64,000 bases of DNA. Origin: Epibacterium ulvae. Its GTDB lineage: Bacteria; Pseudomonadota; Alphaproteobacteria; Rhodobacterales; Rhodobacteraceae. The notes beneath the pieces are model-generated. The model did not search any database, was not told the origin of the DNA, and saw only the letters and a list, made by a program, of their open reading frames with translations. The translations under genes and the position numbers were made by a program. The first letter of the stretch is position 1. Each line of letters begins with the position of its first letter. This document shows positions 54,466-63,456 of this stretch, one piece after another. The stretch lies in the NCBI RefSeq assembly GCF_900102795.1, contig NZ_FMWG01000007.1, positions 62,001 to 126,000 of the forward strand, written 5' to 3'.

Positions 54466-55943
54466 TAGACGCTGCCCCAGCGTTCAATCAGATCCTGTTG
54501 TAGACGCTTTGCCTTTGTATTCCAGGTGCGCGCACCTTTGGGACGTTCCCGATTGGCACGGGGAATTTTAGCGCGCGTTTCTTGATCGGCTGAGAAAATC
54601 GCAAATACCAGTTCGGTTCCGTCGGCTGCGGTCAAAAAGCCGCCAAGACCCGATACAAAATTTAGCGTTCCCGTCTTTGCCGCCACTTTCACGGGATGTG
54701 ATTTAATCTCTCTCCCGTTTTTGTCCCGCAGTTTGACAGGTTTCAGCAAAGGTTTAAGCTGACCAGTCCGATGCGCAATCACCAAAGCCCCGACCAAATC
54801 ATGTGGCGTCATACGCGAGGCTGATCCCAACCCGGAATGATCAACCAGTTTTGTGTTTGTCATGCCATAGGTCTGCGCGGCCCAACGGCTCATTTCAGCA
54901 GCAGAGGCTGCAAGGCTCGACACGTTGACACCCCGCGCCACAGTGGCAGACAAACCGATCATCTCAGCCATCAGATTGTTGGAATATTTCAACATATCTT
55001 TGAGCAGAACAGAAAGGGGTGCGCTTTGATGCACCGCCAGCACGGTGCCTTTAGGGCGGGTTTTAGTGATCTTTGGCGCAGGCAACTGAATACCATGTGA
55101 CCGCACAAGAGTGCGCAATACATCGCCCGCATAGGCCGCAGGCTGGCGCACAGGCAGCCAGCGCGTACCACCATTCCCGAGCGCACGATTGGCCACTGTC
55201 CACTGATCCACACCCGCCTTATCCGCATAAGTGTAAACCGGGGTTGTGCGCTGAGCAATTTTCATCCGTGCGACCGAGACTTCAGGACGGTATTTATCGG
55301 TGCGCGCATCCATCGACACCCGCCAATGCTGTCCGGCTCTTTTCCACTCAAAATGTACGCGGTTGAAATTCAGCGCCAGCCCAGAAACCGCAGGACTGTA
55401 TGAAACATGATCGGGTTGGGCTGGATCGATTGTTTTGACATTTGGCAGCGCACGCTCCCAGATCCGAAACCCGCCTTTGACCTCACGCACCCCAGCTGAT
55501 TTCAAACTGCGCGCCAGGGCTGCCAGATGATCCGTCGTCAACGTGCTATCACCGCCTCCGGTGAGGACCAAATCCCCCTGTAACACTCCCCCGACCACAG
55601 GCCCGGTGGCGACAAGCTGTGTTTGGAAACGATGTTCGGGGCCAAGCACATCCAACGCATATAGAGCTGTCAGGGCTTTTGCGACACTGGCAGGAGGCAG
55701 AGATTTATCGCCGCCTACATCTTCCAGCCGTGCTCCGGTTCGCGCATTCGCAACCGCACAAATGACCTGCCCACGCAGGTTTGCACGTTGCAACAGCCCC
55801 GCAAGCCCACCTCCTGCTGAGGGGCTGACAGGTGTTCCAGGGCGTGCAACCGGGCGCAAGGAAACTTGCACACCTGTGTTGGCCGTAGCAGTGCTACCAA
55901 GGCTTGCAGCAGATGCTGCCAGAAAAAAACGTCGTGTAATCAT
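54456..55943 (-). CDS. dacB: D-alanyl-D-alanine carboxypeptidase/endopeptidase (PBP4 type)
   Basis: This periplasmic enzyme trims peptidoglycan peptides. The 495-residue protein has a twin-Arg-like start (TRRFFLAASAASLGSTA), and the class C penicillin-binding motifs PPASVAKALTALY (SxxK), YSNNLMAEMIG (SxN) and AAKTGTLNFVSGL (KTG), with the large insertion between the first two that marks PBP4. The ATG at 55943 places the signal peptide at the N-terminus; a second ATG three codons upstream is an alternative. It lies 75 bases after nadD on the same strand. Confidence 0.9.
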   Translation of the reverse strand: MITRRFFLAASAASLGSTATANTGVQVSLRPVARPGTPVSPSAGGGLAGLLQRANLRGQVICAVANARTGARLEDVGGDKSLPPASVAKALTALYALDVLGPEHRFQTQLVATGPVVGGVLQGDLVLTGGGDSTLTTDHLAALARSLKSAGVREVKGGFRIWERALPNVKTIDPAQPDHVSYSPAVSGLALNFNRVHFEWKRAGQHWRVSMDARTDKYRPEVSVARMKIAQRTTPVYTYADKAGVDQWTVANRALGNGGTRWLPVRQPAAYAGDVLRTLVRSHGIQLPAPKITKTRPKGTVLAVHQSAPLSVLLKDMLKYSNNLMAEMIGLSATVARGVNVSSLAASAAEMSRWAAQTYGMTNTKLVDHSGLGSASRMTPHDLVGALVIAHRTGQLKPLLKPVKLRDKNGREIKSHPVKVAAKTGTLNFVSGLGGFLTAADGTELVFAIFSADQETRAKIPRANRERPKGARTWNTKAKRLQQDLIERWGSVYQS

Positions 55944-56018
55944 CAATGCCATCTTGAATCAAAATCACTACAAAAGCGCAAACACTACCAGCGCTAACTC
56001 AGCTAAAATCGATCACGC

Positions 56019-56651
56019 TTATGTTAATATGGTCTCGCTCTTGCTGTTTGAGGCCGTCCATTCACCGTTTGCGCGAAGCTTTGTAGAGCTAAGATCCACC
56101 ATCGGCATATTTAAAAAACACCATGCTGGCGCGGGCTTTTTCCCCAAACCACGGCTTTCATTGGGCTTCAACAGTGCGTGGCGATAGATCTGCGCCACGG
56201 CAGACGTACGTGCCGAGATGCGATCTCCTGGCCGTGCCAGAACCCCCATCGGAACAGTTTCAATAATGCGACGCCATTCCCGCCAATGGTGAAAATGCGT
56301 GAGATTATCAGCCCCCATAAGCCAGACAAAACGAACACCGGGATGATTTTTTTGCAAAACACGCAGTGTATCTGCCGTGAAACGGGTCTTTAGCTCAGCT
56401 TCAATGGCGCTGACATGCACCCGCGGGTGACGCAGTAAGCTGCGCGACCGGGCTACGCGGCGCGAGAGCATAGCCGGTGCATGCGGTTTCAACGGATTGC
56501 CCGGGGACACAAGCCAAAACAAATGATCAAGGGCAAAGTGTTGCAGGGCAACTTTGCTCAGCGCCACATGGCCTCCATGAGGCGGGTCAAAAGATCCCCC
56601 CAATAATCCCACGACCTGTCCCGGGCGAATATGTGGCAAACGTATCGGCAT
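56019..56651 (-). CDS. nadD: Nicotinate-nucleotide adenylyltransferase
   Basis: NadD adenylylates nicotinic acid mononucleotide in NAD synthesis. The 210-residue protein has VGLLGGSFDPPHGGHVALSK (GSFDPxHxGH nucleotidyltransferase signature), WLVSPGNPLK, VWLMGADNLTHFHHWREW and the C-terminal SSTKLRA (ISSTxIR-type) motif. The frame continues upstream, but conserved sequence begins near the ATG at 56651. Confidence 0.93.
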   Translation of the reverse strand: MPIRLPHIRPGQVVGLLGGSFDPPHGGHVALSKVALQHFALDHLFWLVSPGNPLKPHAPAMLSRRVARSRSLLRHPRVHVSAIEAELKTRFTADTLRVLQKNHPGVRFVWLMGADNLTHFHHWREWRRIIETVPMGVLARPGDRISARTSAVAQIYRHALLKPNESRGLGKKPAPAWCFLNMPMVDLSSTKLRANGEWTASNSKSETILT

Positions 56652-56744
56652 CAAAACCTGATGCACATAAAAACCCCATAAGATCAATCGCAACCGCGCG
56701 TTCAATACAATCCAGAAAGGCAATGCGATTGACACACAACATTA

Positions 56745-56760
56745 GTTGACGTAAGTCAAC
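56745..56760. promoter_or_regulatory. Putative MarR operator before the MarR-GNAT gene
   Basis: GTTGAC-GTAA-GTCAAC is a perfect inverted repeat ending three bases before the ATG, within a slightly longer near-palindrome. TTGAC/GTCAA half sites are common for MarR regulators. Binding there would block translation initiation and transcription of the gene itself. Confidence 0.6.
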
Positions 56761-56763
56761 TTA

Positions 56764-57645
56764 ATGACACCCAATCCTATTGCTCGCATTCGCCGCTTCA
56801 ATCGCGCCGTCACATCACAGATTGGCGCACTTGATCAGTCCTTTTTAGGGCGCGGGCGCCCTTTGGGCGTTGCGCGTGTTCTGCATGCTATTGGCCATTT
56901 TGGCTCTGACATTTCCATAATCCGTACCCGATTAAACTTAGATAAGGCCGTATTAAGCAGGCATTTAAAAGGGTTAGAAGATGAAGGGCTCATTCGGTTT
57001 GCGATTGATCCCAAAGACGCGCGCAAACGTCACGCTGTTTTCACAATCGAAGGCGAAAGGGAATTTGCAGCCTATAATGCGCTTTCTGATGCCCATGCTG
57101 AGGGTCTGCTCGAACGACACCCACGCCCGGATGCCCTGCTTGCAGCGATGGACCTTGTCGCCTCGGCCTTAACTGCTGATCAATTGGAAATCACCCTATG
57201 TGATCCCCAATCACCAGAGGCTGTCTATTGCCTTGAAAACTATTACGCAGAACTGTCACAACGCTTGGAGAGAGGCTTTGACGTCTCACTCTCTTGTGAT
57301 CCCGAAGCCAAAGATATGACGCCGCCGCGCGGAGGATTTTTCGTTGCTCATTCAGATGGGCTTGCACAAGGGTGCTGCGGGTTAAAAGGCACCAATAAAG
57401 GATACGGCGAAATCAAACGCTTGTGGGTTGCCCCGTCTGCCCGGGGATTGGGCCTTGCCCAGAACCTTTTAGAAGCCTGCGAGACGCAAGCCAAATCTCT
57501 CGGCACCACATTACTGCGCCTTGATACAAATTCCGCCCTTCCCGAAGCCGCCCGATTGTATGAGAAATCAGGTTGGACACAGATAGAGCGCTTTAACGCA
57601 GACCCCTACCCCGATCTGTTCTTTGAAAAGAAGCTACAAATTTAA
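56764..57645 (+). CDS. Fusion of a MarR-type regulator and a GNAT acetyltransferase
   Basis: Residues 1-145 form a MarR winged helix (RLNLDKAVLSRHLKGLEDEGLI, DPKDARKRHAVFTIEGE, i.e. recognition helix and wing). Residues 150-293 form a GNAT domain (IKRLWVAPSARGLGLAQNLLEA with the acetyl-CoA loop, LRLDTNSALPEAARLYEKSGW). This two-domain architecture is known in bacteria. It suggests a regulator whose activity is linked to acetylation of a small molecule or protein. Divergent from nadD, with its operator immediately upstream. Confidence 0.92.
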   Translation: MTPNPIARIRRFNRAVTSQIGALDQSFLGRGRPLGVARVLHAIGHFGSDISIIRTRLNLDKAVLSRHLKGLEDEGLIRFAIDPKDARKRHAVFTIEGEREFAAYNALSDAHAEGLLERHPRPDALLAAMDLVASALTADQLEITLCDPQSPEAVYCLENYYAELSQRLERGFDVSLSCDPEAKDMTPPRGGFFVAHSDGLAQGCCGLKGTNKGYGEIKRLWVAPSARGLGLAQNLLEACETQAKSLGTTLLRLDTNSALPEAARLYEKSGWTQIERFNADPYPDLFFEKKLQI

Positions 57646-57792
57646 CAAAAGCCAGAACAGAAAAACCCGCTGCGTTATTGGTTTAACAACCATGTTCCTC
57701 CTATTCTTAATCCAAGTATTAAGCCTGCGCTTGCGCGGGAGGGGAACAACCGTGCGCCATATAGGCGCACCAAAGTGATTGGGTAAAATTCG

Positions 57793-59487
57793 ATGACCTT
57801 CTCTCCGATTATTACCGGACCCGGCATTATCGGGTATCGCTACCTTACGGAAACCCGTGAAAGCCAACAGGCCGTTCTTGCCGAATCTGCCGAAGTGTCA
57901 CGTCTGACCGACGGGTTTGTCGAGGAACTCAATTCCATCGAAACAGCTGATCAACTGCTTGCCAATCGCGATGTGCTGACCGTGGTTCTAGGGTCTTTTG
58001 GATTGCAGGATGATATTGGTAATTTTGGCCTCTTGAAGCGCGTTTTGGAAAGTGATCTGTCAGATTCCAGCTCCCTAGCCAATCGGATGCCAGACACACG
58101 CTATCTTGAACTGGCACGCGCCTTCAATTTTGTCGGAGAAGGCGGCCCAAGCCTCGCAGCTTTGGAAGTCAGCAACCCCGCGCGTGATCAACTGGCACGA
58201 TTTGAAACCGCCGATGATCTGCTCAACGCGACATCCTTTGCAGATCGCAATGTACTGAATGATGTCTTAGAACAGTTCGGCCTTGAACAATACGCGGCCA
58301 ATACCAACTTTTTAAAACGTGTTCTGGAGTCTGATCCGGATGAGGTTGGCTCGTTCACCAATCGCCTACTAGATCAAGGTTTAATCGAGTTTTCGAGAGC
58401 GTTTAACAACGTCGAGAAAGAAGCAGAGCGCGCAAAATACGACAATACAATCTACCGGTTTGCCGAACTGTTTGAAGACGAAGCTGCAAATATCAAAACG
58501 GTTGACGACCTATTTGCAAAACCTGAGCTTTTAGACGAAGCTTTAAACCTATTCGGCGTCAGCCGGGCAGCTGACAGAACTGACTTCCTGCGTGATGTGC
58601 TCGAGTCTGATCTAGACGATGAAAATTCTTTTGTAAACCAACAGGAAGATCCCCGTTATTTCGCACTGGCAAGCGCATTTGAATTCCATGAACGCAGTGA
58701 ACGTGAAGCCTTTATCGCGACCTTTGCAGAAGATGACGAGGATCGCCCACGTCCCTTTGAAAGCAATCTGGAAAAAATGGTTGAAGCCATTAACGACCTA
58801 CCTGCCCCCTTGGAAGAACCTCAACAATTTCTAGAAAGTTTTTCAGTCTTGCTGAGCGCTAAAGACTTCTTCGGATTGGAATTTTCATCGGCCGACAACG
58901 ATCCGCGATTTGCAAATCAGGGCGAACTGGAAGCCTTCCAATACGATCGTATCCTCTCCTCTGACCGCAGCGATCCTTTCTCATTTGTAAACGTGAAATC
59001 CGATCCTCGGTTCAGAGTTCTGGCTGACGCCTTTAATTTTCAGCCCCCCCAAGAGGACACATTTACCTATCCCGACGGGTTTGCAGAAAAAATCTTGGAA
59101 AACTATCTGGATGAAGAGTTTGTTATCAGTGTCGGGGAAGTCGATCCAACCCAACGGTTTGCGTTGGCCTTTGAACCCGGTGTCACGGAAATTGTTGATG
59201 GGGCTTCCTCTGAAGATTCAGAATGGTTTTCTGTGATTGCGTCAAATCCCCTGCGTGAAGTCTTTCAGACAATTTTCGGCCTGCCAGATAGTTTTGGAAC
59301 ATTGGATGTGGATCAGCAGGTGACAGACCTGAAGGCCCGCGCGCAATCGCAATTTGGAGTGACAAGCGTGTCTGGTTTGATCGACGGCGGCCACATTGAT
59401 ACGATCCGCACGCGCTATCTGTCAATCGCAAGCATAACAAACCCACCATCGACGGTTAGTAGCCCGCTGCTTTCCTTGTTTGCATAG
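57793..59487 (+). CDS. DUF1217 protein with four internal repeats
   Basis: The 564-residue protein opens with TFSPIITGPGIIGYRYL, like other DUF1217 proteins, and then repeats a unit of about 70 residues near residues 50-113, 138-205, 235-298 and 346-416. The unit has the pattern L.VLG.FGL.......LKRVLESD......SF.NR..D.R...LA.AF.F. DUF1217 proteins in this bacterial family are often found beside flagellar genes. The protein is strongly acidic and has no signal peptide, so flagellar-type secretion is possible but not shown. The fourth repeat is diverged, and the C-terminal 140 residues form a separate part. Confidence 0.85.
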   Translation: MTFSPIITGPGIIGYRYLTETRESQQAVLAESAEVSRLTDGFVEELNSIETADQLLANRDVLTVVLGSFGLQDDIGNFGLLKRVLESDLSDSSSLANRMPDTRYLELARAFNFVGEGGPSLAALEVSNPARDQLARFETADDLLNATSFADRNVLNDVLEQFGLEQYAANTNFLKRVLESDPDEVGSFTNRLLDQGLIEFSRAFNNVEKEAERAKYDNTIYRFAELFEDEAANIKTVDDLFAKPELLDEALNLFGVSRAADRTDFLRDVLESDLDDENSFVNQQEDPRYFALASAFEFHERSEREAFIATFAEDDEDRPRPFESNLEKMVEAINDLPAPLEEPQQFLESFSVLLSAKDFFGLEFSSADNDPRFANQGELEAFQYDRILSSDRSDPFSFVNVKSDPRFRVLADAFNFQPPQEDTFTYPDGFAEKILENYLDEEFVISVGEVDPTQRFALAFEPGVTEIVDGASSEDSEWFSVIASNPLREVFQTIFGLPDSFGTLDVDQQVTDLKARAQSQFGVTSVSGLIDGGHIDTIRTRYLSIASITNPPSTVSSPLLSLFA

Positions 59488-59593
59488 TTTGGACAATAAA
59501 CGGTATTAAAAACACCTTTTCTAAAAAGTCTTAAAAAAGCCCAGACTTTTGCGGAATCCTTTTGTAGGGTCTCTCCTGCAGGAGGATCTATCC

Positions 59594-60913
59594 GTGAACT
59601 TACCCCAGCTATGCAAACGCCCAACAATAGGCATACTCCTGCTTTTCATGTTCGCACTGCTGGGCAGTTGTGGGAGTTCAATCAATAGGTTGGCTCCAAC
59701 GCCCAATCTCTATCTGGATGGACGCAATTATAATCCTGAACAGGTGCCGATCGCACAACAGACAATTGCGCCGCAGATCCTCTATGTAACCAATCGTGCC
59801 CAAACAGATCGAAGACGTTCATTTGCATATGCGGCTGAACGATCTGATCAAATGGCCTTTGGCACTGCAGATGTATCTTTTGACGGGGTCGATGACTGGC
59901 AAGACCTGATTGACATCACACAAGGCCAGAAACGTGGACGCTCTCGTCTACGTGTCGCCAATTATTCCGAGGAAATTAAGTTTTCAACCACACCGCTTGC
60001 CACCGAACGTGCTGAGGGAAACCTGCGCGTCCAAGAACCTGTTCAAGCCGAATATGAAGCCCTAGGAGAAGAGTTTAAAGCTGCCCTCGCTGAACAGATG
60101 AGACGCCAAGAAAGCGGGCGTGTTCTGCTTTACATTCACGGTTTCAACAATCAATTCGATGATGCACTCGTCACATTGGCCAATATCTGGCATTATGCTG
60201 GACGCAGGTCCGTTCCTATGATTTTTTCCTGGCCCGCCGGAAACAGCGGCGTCTTTAAGTACTTTAAAGACCGCGAAGCAAGCAACTTTTCAGCCTTTCA
60301 CCTGAAAGAAACACTGGATCTGATTGCAGAGGTGCCCGAGGTTGAAACCATTGATATCGTAGCACATTCTCTTGGCAGCGATGTCACCACTGTTGCGTTG
60401 AGAGAATTAATCATTCGGGAACGTGCCAAGGGCAATAAACCCAAAATATCTCTGAAAACTGGCACCTTGATCCTTGCCGCCCCTGATCTGGATGTCGGCA
60501 GTGTCCGACAACGCCTGCTGACGGAACGTTTCTCAGAAGCGTTCGAGCAGGTGAGTGTCTATATCAATCCAAATGATACCGCGCTTGCGCTGTCCTCGCT
60601 GTTCACCCAAGTCAGCCGCCTTGGGCGCTTTGAAAGCGATGATTTCGCGCCAGGGGAAATCGAGCGCATCATGAAGGTCGGATTGATGCACTTCATCTTG
60701 GTTGAAGGTGCGGCCGGGTCTGGTCACTCTTACTTCCGACAAAACCCAAGTGTTCTGTCTGATATTGCCCTCACCTTGCGCACCCGGGCCTTCCCAGGAG
60801 GGCAACTGCGACCGCTTGAAGTCAATGATGATCACATCTGGACCCTGCACCATGACTATCCTCTGGATCGTTTACCTGTCCTGACCCCACAAGAACTACG
60901 CGATCTGCGCTGA
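59594..60913 (+). CDS. DUF900-type alpha/beta hydrolase lipoprotein
   Basis: The frame begins with GTG at 59594, where GGAGGA lies nine bases upstream. It starts with a hydrophobic signal and a lipobox (ALLGSCGSS, cysteine near residue 26). The mature protein is an alpha/beta hydrolase of the DUF900 group: LLYIHGFNNQFDDAL, FSWPAGNSG, the nucleophile serine in IVAHSLGSDV, and an Asp region in LAAPDLDVGS, with the catalytic histidine probably in GSGHSYF or HDYPLD. A periplasmic or outer-membrane esterase or lipase is plausible; substrate unknown. Confidence 0.88.
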   Translation: MNLPQLCKRPTIGILLLFMFALLGSCGSSINRLAPTPNLYLDGRNYNPEQVPIAQQTIAPQILYVTNRAQTDRRRSFAYAAERSDQMAFGTADVSFDGVDDWQDLIDITQGQKRGRSRLRVANYSEEIKFSTTPLATERAEGNLRVQEPVQAEYEALGEEFKAALAEQMRRQESGRVLLYIHGFNNQFDDALVTLANIWHYAGRRSVPMIFSWPAGNSGVFKYFKDREASNFSAFHLKETLDLIAEVPEVETIDIVAHSLGSDVTTVALRELIIRERAKGNKPKISLKTGTLILAAPDLDVGSVRQRLLTERFSEAFEQVSVYINPNDTALALSSLFTQVSRLGRFESDDFAPGEIERIMKVGLMHFILVEGAAGSGHSYFRQNPSVLSDIALTLRTRAFPGGQLRPLEVNDDHIWTLHHDYPLDRLPVLTPQELRDLR

Positions 60914-60993
60914 TCGCATATGATCGTTGTGGGGCGGCGTTACATCCGTTATCACCTCTGCCAAACTTCGTTTCCCATCATGGAGCAGCTCTC

Positions 60994-62661
60994 ATGGCAG
61001 CCTATCAATACGTCTACCATATGGAAGGGGTCTCAAAGACCTATCCCGGTGGTAAAAAATGTTTTGAAAACATCCACCTGTCCTTCTTACCCGGTGTAAA
61101 AATTGGTGTTGTTGGCGTCAACGGCGCGGGTAAATCGACCCTGATGAAAATCATGGCCGGTATGGATAAGGATTTCTCCGGCGAAGCTTGGGCAGCTGAG
61201 GGCGCAAAAGTCGGCTACCTGCCTCAGGAACCAAAGCTGGATGAAAGCCTCACCGTGCGTGAAAATGTTATGCTGGGCGTCGCCGAAAAAAAAGCCAAGG
61301 TGGATCGTTTCAACCAGATCGCGGTAGAGATGGCGGAAAACTACACCGATGAGCTGATGGAAGAGATGACAACCCTGCAGGATGCCATCGATTCTGAAAA
61401 CCTTTGGGACCTTGACAGCCAGATCGATGTGTCGATGGAGGCTCTGCGCTGCCCCCCGGATGACGCCGACATTGCCAACCTCTCGGGTGGTGAAAAACGT
61501 CGTGTTGCGCTGTGCAAATTGTTGCTTGAAGCGCCTGATATGCTGTTGCTCGACGAACCGACCAACCACCTGGACGCCGAGACCATCGCCTGGCTGCAGC
61601 AACACCTGATTGACTACAAAGGCACAATCCTTTGTGTAACCCACGACCGCTATTTCCTGGATGATATCACAGGCTGGATTCTCGAACTTGATCGGGGCCG
61701 CGGCATTCCATACGAAGGCAACTATTCTGCGTGGCTGGAACAAAAGGCCAAACGCCTGGAGCAGGAAGCGCGCGAAGACAAATCCCGCCAGAAAACGCTA
61801 GAACGCGAGTTGGAGTGGATGCGTCAAGGTGCAAAGGCCCGTCAGGCAAAATCCAAAGCCCGGATCAACGCCTATAACGATCTGGCAGGCCAATCTGAGC
61901 GTGAAAAACTGACCCGCGCCCAGATTGTCATCCCCAATGGCCCACGTCTGGGCAATAAGGTGATCGACGTTGAAGGCATTTCCAAACACTACGGTGACAA
62001 GCAACTGGTGGAAGGTCTGTCTTTTGATCTGCCCCCCGGTGGCATCGTCGGCGTAATCGGCCCCAACGGCGCGGGTAAATCCACCCTGTTCCGTATGCTG
62101 ACCGGTCAGGAACAGCCGGATGAAGGCTCAGTCACCTATGGTGACACGGTGAAACTGTCTTATGTGGATCAGTCACGCGACGATCTGGATGACAATGAAA
62201 CCGTCTGGGAGAGCATTTCCGGTGGCGCTGAAATCATCGAACTGGGCGACGCGCAGGTGAATTCCCGCGCCTATTGTTCGTCTTTCAACTTCAAAGGCGG
62301 CGATCAGCAAAAACCACTGAAACTCCTGTCTGGTGGTGAGCGTAACCGCGTGCATATGGCACGCCTGCTGAAAGAGGGCGGCAACGTTCTCTTGCTCGAC
62401 GAACCCACCAACGATCTGGACGTTGAAACCCTGCGCGCACTCGAAGACGCCTTGGTCGATTTCGCGGGCTGCGCGGTGGTGATTTCACACGATCGTTTCT
62501 TCCTTGACCGGATCTGTACCCACATTCTGGCCTTTGAAGGTGACGCGCATGTGGAATGGTTTGAAGGCAACTTTGAAGACTACGAAGAAGATAAGAAACG
62601 CCGTCTGGGCCCGGACGCTTTGGAGCCAAAGCGCCTTAAGCATAAGAAGTTCGCGCGGTAG
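60994..62661 (+). CDS. ettA: Energy-dependent translational throttle protein, ABC-F ATPase
   Basis: EttA is a cytosolic ABC-F protein that binds the ribosome E site and gates translation according to ATP/ADP. The 555-residue protein has two ABC domains with Walker A GVNGAGKSTLMK and GPNGAGKSTLFR, signature NLSGGEKRR and LLSGGERNR, and Walker B LLLDEPTNHLD and LLLDEPTNDLD. The linker between them is the charged helix KRLEQEAREDKSRQKTLERELEWMRQGAKARQAKSKARI. It is followed by a strong terminator. Confidence 0.94.
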   Translation: MAAYQYVYHMEGVSKTYPGGKKCFENIHLSFLPGVKIGVVGVNGAGKSTLMKIMAGMDKDFSGEAWAAEGAKVGYLPQEPKLDESLTVRENVMLGVAEKKAKVDRFNQIAVEMAENYTDELMEEMTTLQDAIDSENLWDLDSQIDVSMEALRCPPDDADIANLSGGEKRRVALCKLLLEAPDMLLLDEPTNHLDAETIAWLQQHLIDYKGTILCVTHDRYFLDDITGWILELDRGRGIPYEGNYSAWLEQKAKRLEQEAREDKSRQKTLERELEWMRQGAKARQAKSKARINAYNDLAGQSEREKLTRAQIVIPNGPRLGNKVIDVEGISKHYGDKQLVEGLSFDLPPGGIVGVIGPNGAGKSTLFRMLTGQEQPDEGSVTYGDTVKLSYVDQSRDDLDDNETVWESISGGAEIIELGDAQVNSRAYCSSFNFKGGDQQKPLKLLSGGERNRVHMARLLKEGGNVLLLDEPTNDLDVETLRALEDALVDFAGCAVVISHDRFFLDRICTHILAFEGDAHVEWFEGNFEDYEEDKKRRLGPDALEPKRLKHKKFAR

Positions 62662-62669
62662 CTAGGCAC

Positions 62670-62696
62670 GGGGAGCACAAATGCTCCCCTTTTTTA
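62670..62696 (+). terminator. Strong terminator after ettA
   Basis: GGGGAGCA / TGCTCCCC (62670-62689) with a CAAA loop is followed by TTTTTT. It separates ettA from the DUF4145 gene, which must have its own promoter in 62696-62720 or within the terminator region. Confidence 0.95.
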
Positions 62697-62721
62697 TTGA
62701 GGCTAAGAATTAGGAGAAAAG

Positions 62722-63456
62722 ATGAATTGGACTTGCCCATATTGTCATCATGCTCAGGTCGTCACTAAGGAGACCGCCGCAACAATTAATGAAGGCTTCA
62801 CTACAATCAAAACTGATTTAGGCCATATAGGGCTATATGCCGAAGCGATCGTCTGCGCGAATCCCGATTGTAATAAAGCAACCGTTTCAGCTTCCATAGT
62901 TGCAGGCCATTTTAGCCCTAGTACCCGCAAAGTTTACATTTCTCACAGTGACTTTCGCACTCACCACAAAATGCAATTGCTTCCAGAAAGCCTCGCGAAA
63001 CCTCAACCAGAGTACATCCCTCAGCCACTGCGCGAGGATTACATCGAAGCTTGCCGGATACGAGATTTGAGCCCTAAAGCATCTGCAACACTAGCCCGCA
63101 GGTGCCTTCAAGGTATGATCCGAGACTTTTGTGGCATCTCAGAAGGAACACTGTTCAAAGAGATCCAAGCGTTACACGAACGCGTTGTCGAGGGAAACGC
63201 ACCGAAGGGCGTGTCTGAAGATAGTGTCGAAGCAATCGATCATATTAGAAAGATTGGCAATATCGGTGCTCACATGGGAAAAGATATCAATGTCATCATA
63301 GATGTTGAACCCGAGGAGGCTCAAGTCCTGATTGAGTTGATCGAAACGCTATTTGATGAATGGTATGTCGCACGCCAAAAACGCGAAGACCGCATTGCGC
63401 GCGTGAAGGCAATCGCAGACGAAAAAGCCGGACAAAAGCTGATATCTCAGAGGTAA
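62722..63456 (+). CDS. DUF4145-domain protein with N-terminal zinc-ribbon segment
   Basis: The 244-residue protein starts with a cysteine-rich part (TCPYCHHAQV near residue 4, CANPDCNKA near 45) that could be a zinc ribbon. The C-terminal half carries the DUF4145 signature: ACRIRDLSPKASATLARRCLQGMI, then HIRKIGNIGAHMGKD and EEAQVLIELIETLFDEWY. DUF4145 proteins are widespread, often encoded near restriction, phage or stress genes, and their role is unknown. The ATG is preceded by TAGGAGAAAAG, a good ribosome site. Confidence 0.82.
   Translation: MNWTCPYCHHAQVVTKETAATINEGFTTIKTDLGHIGLYAEAIVCANPDCNKATVSASIVAGHFSPSTRKVYISHSDFRTHHKMQLLPESLAKPQPEYIPQPLREDYIEACRIRDLSPKASATLARRCLQGMIRDFCGISEGTLFKEIQALHERVVEGNAPKGVSEDSVEAIDHIRKIGNIGAHMGKDINVIIDVEPEEAQVLIELIETLFDEWYVARQKREDRIARVKAIADEKAGQKLISQR

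Noticed and set aside
57700-57720. CtrA site before the DUF1217 gene (TTAA...TTAA)
   Set aside because: The two TTAA words are eight bases apart, not seven, so it does not match the consensus spacing.
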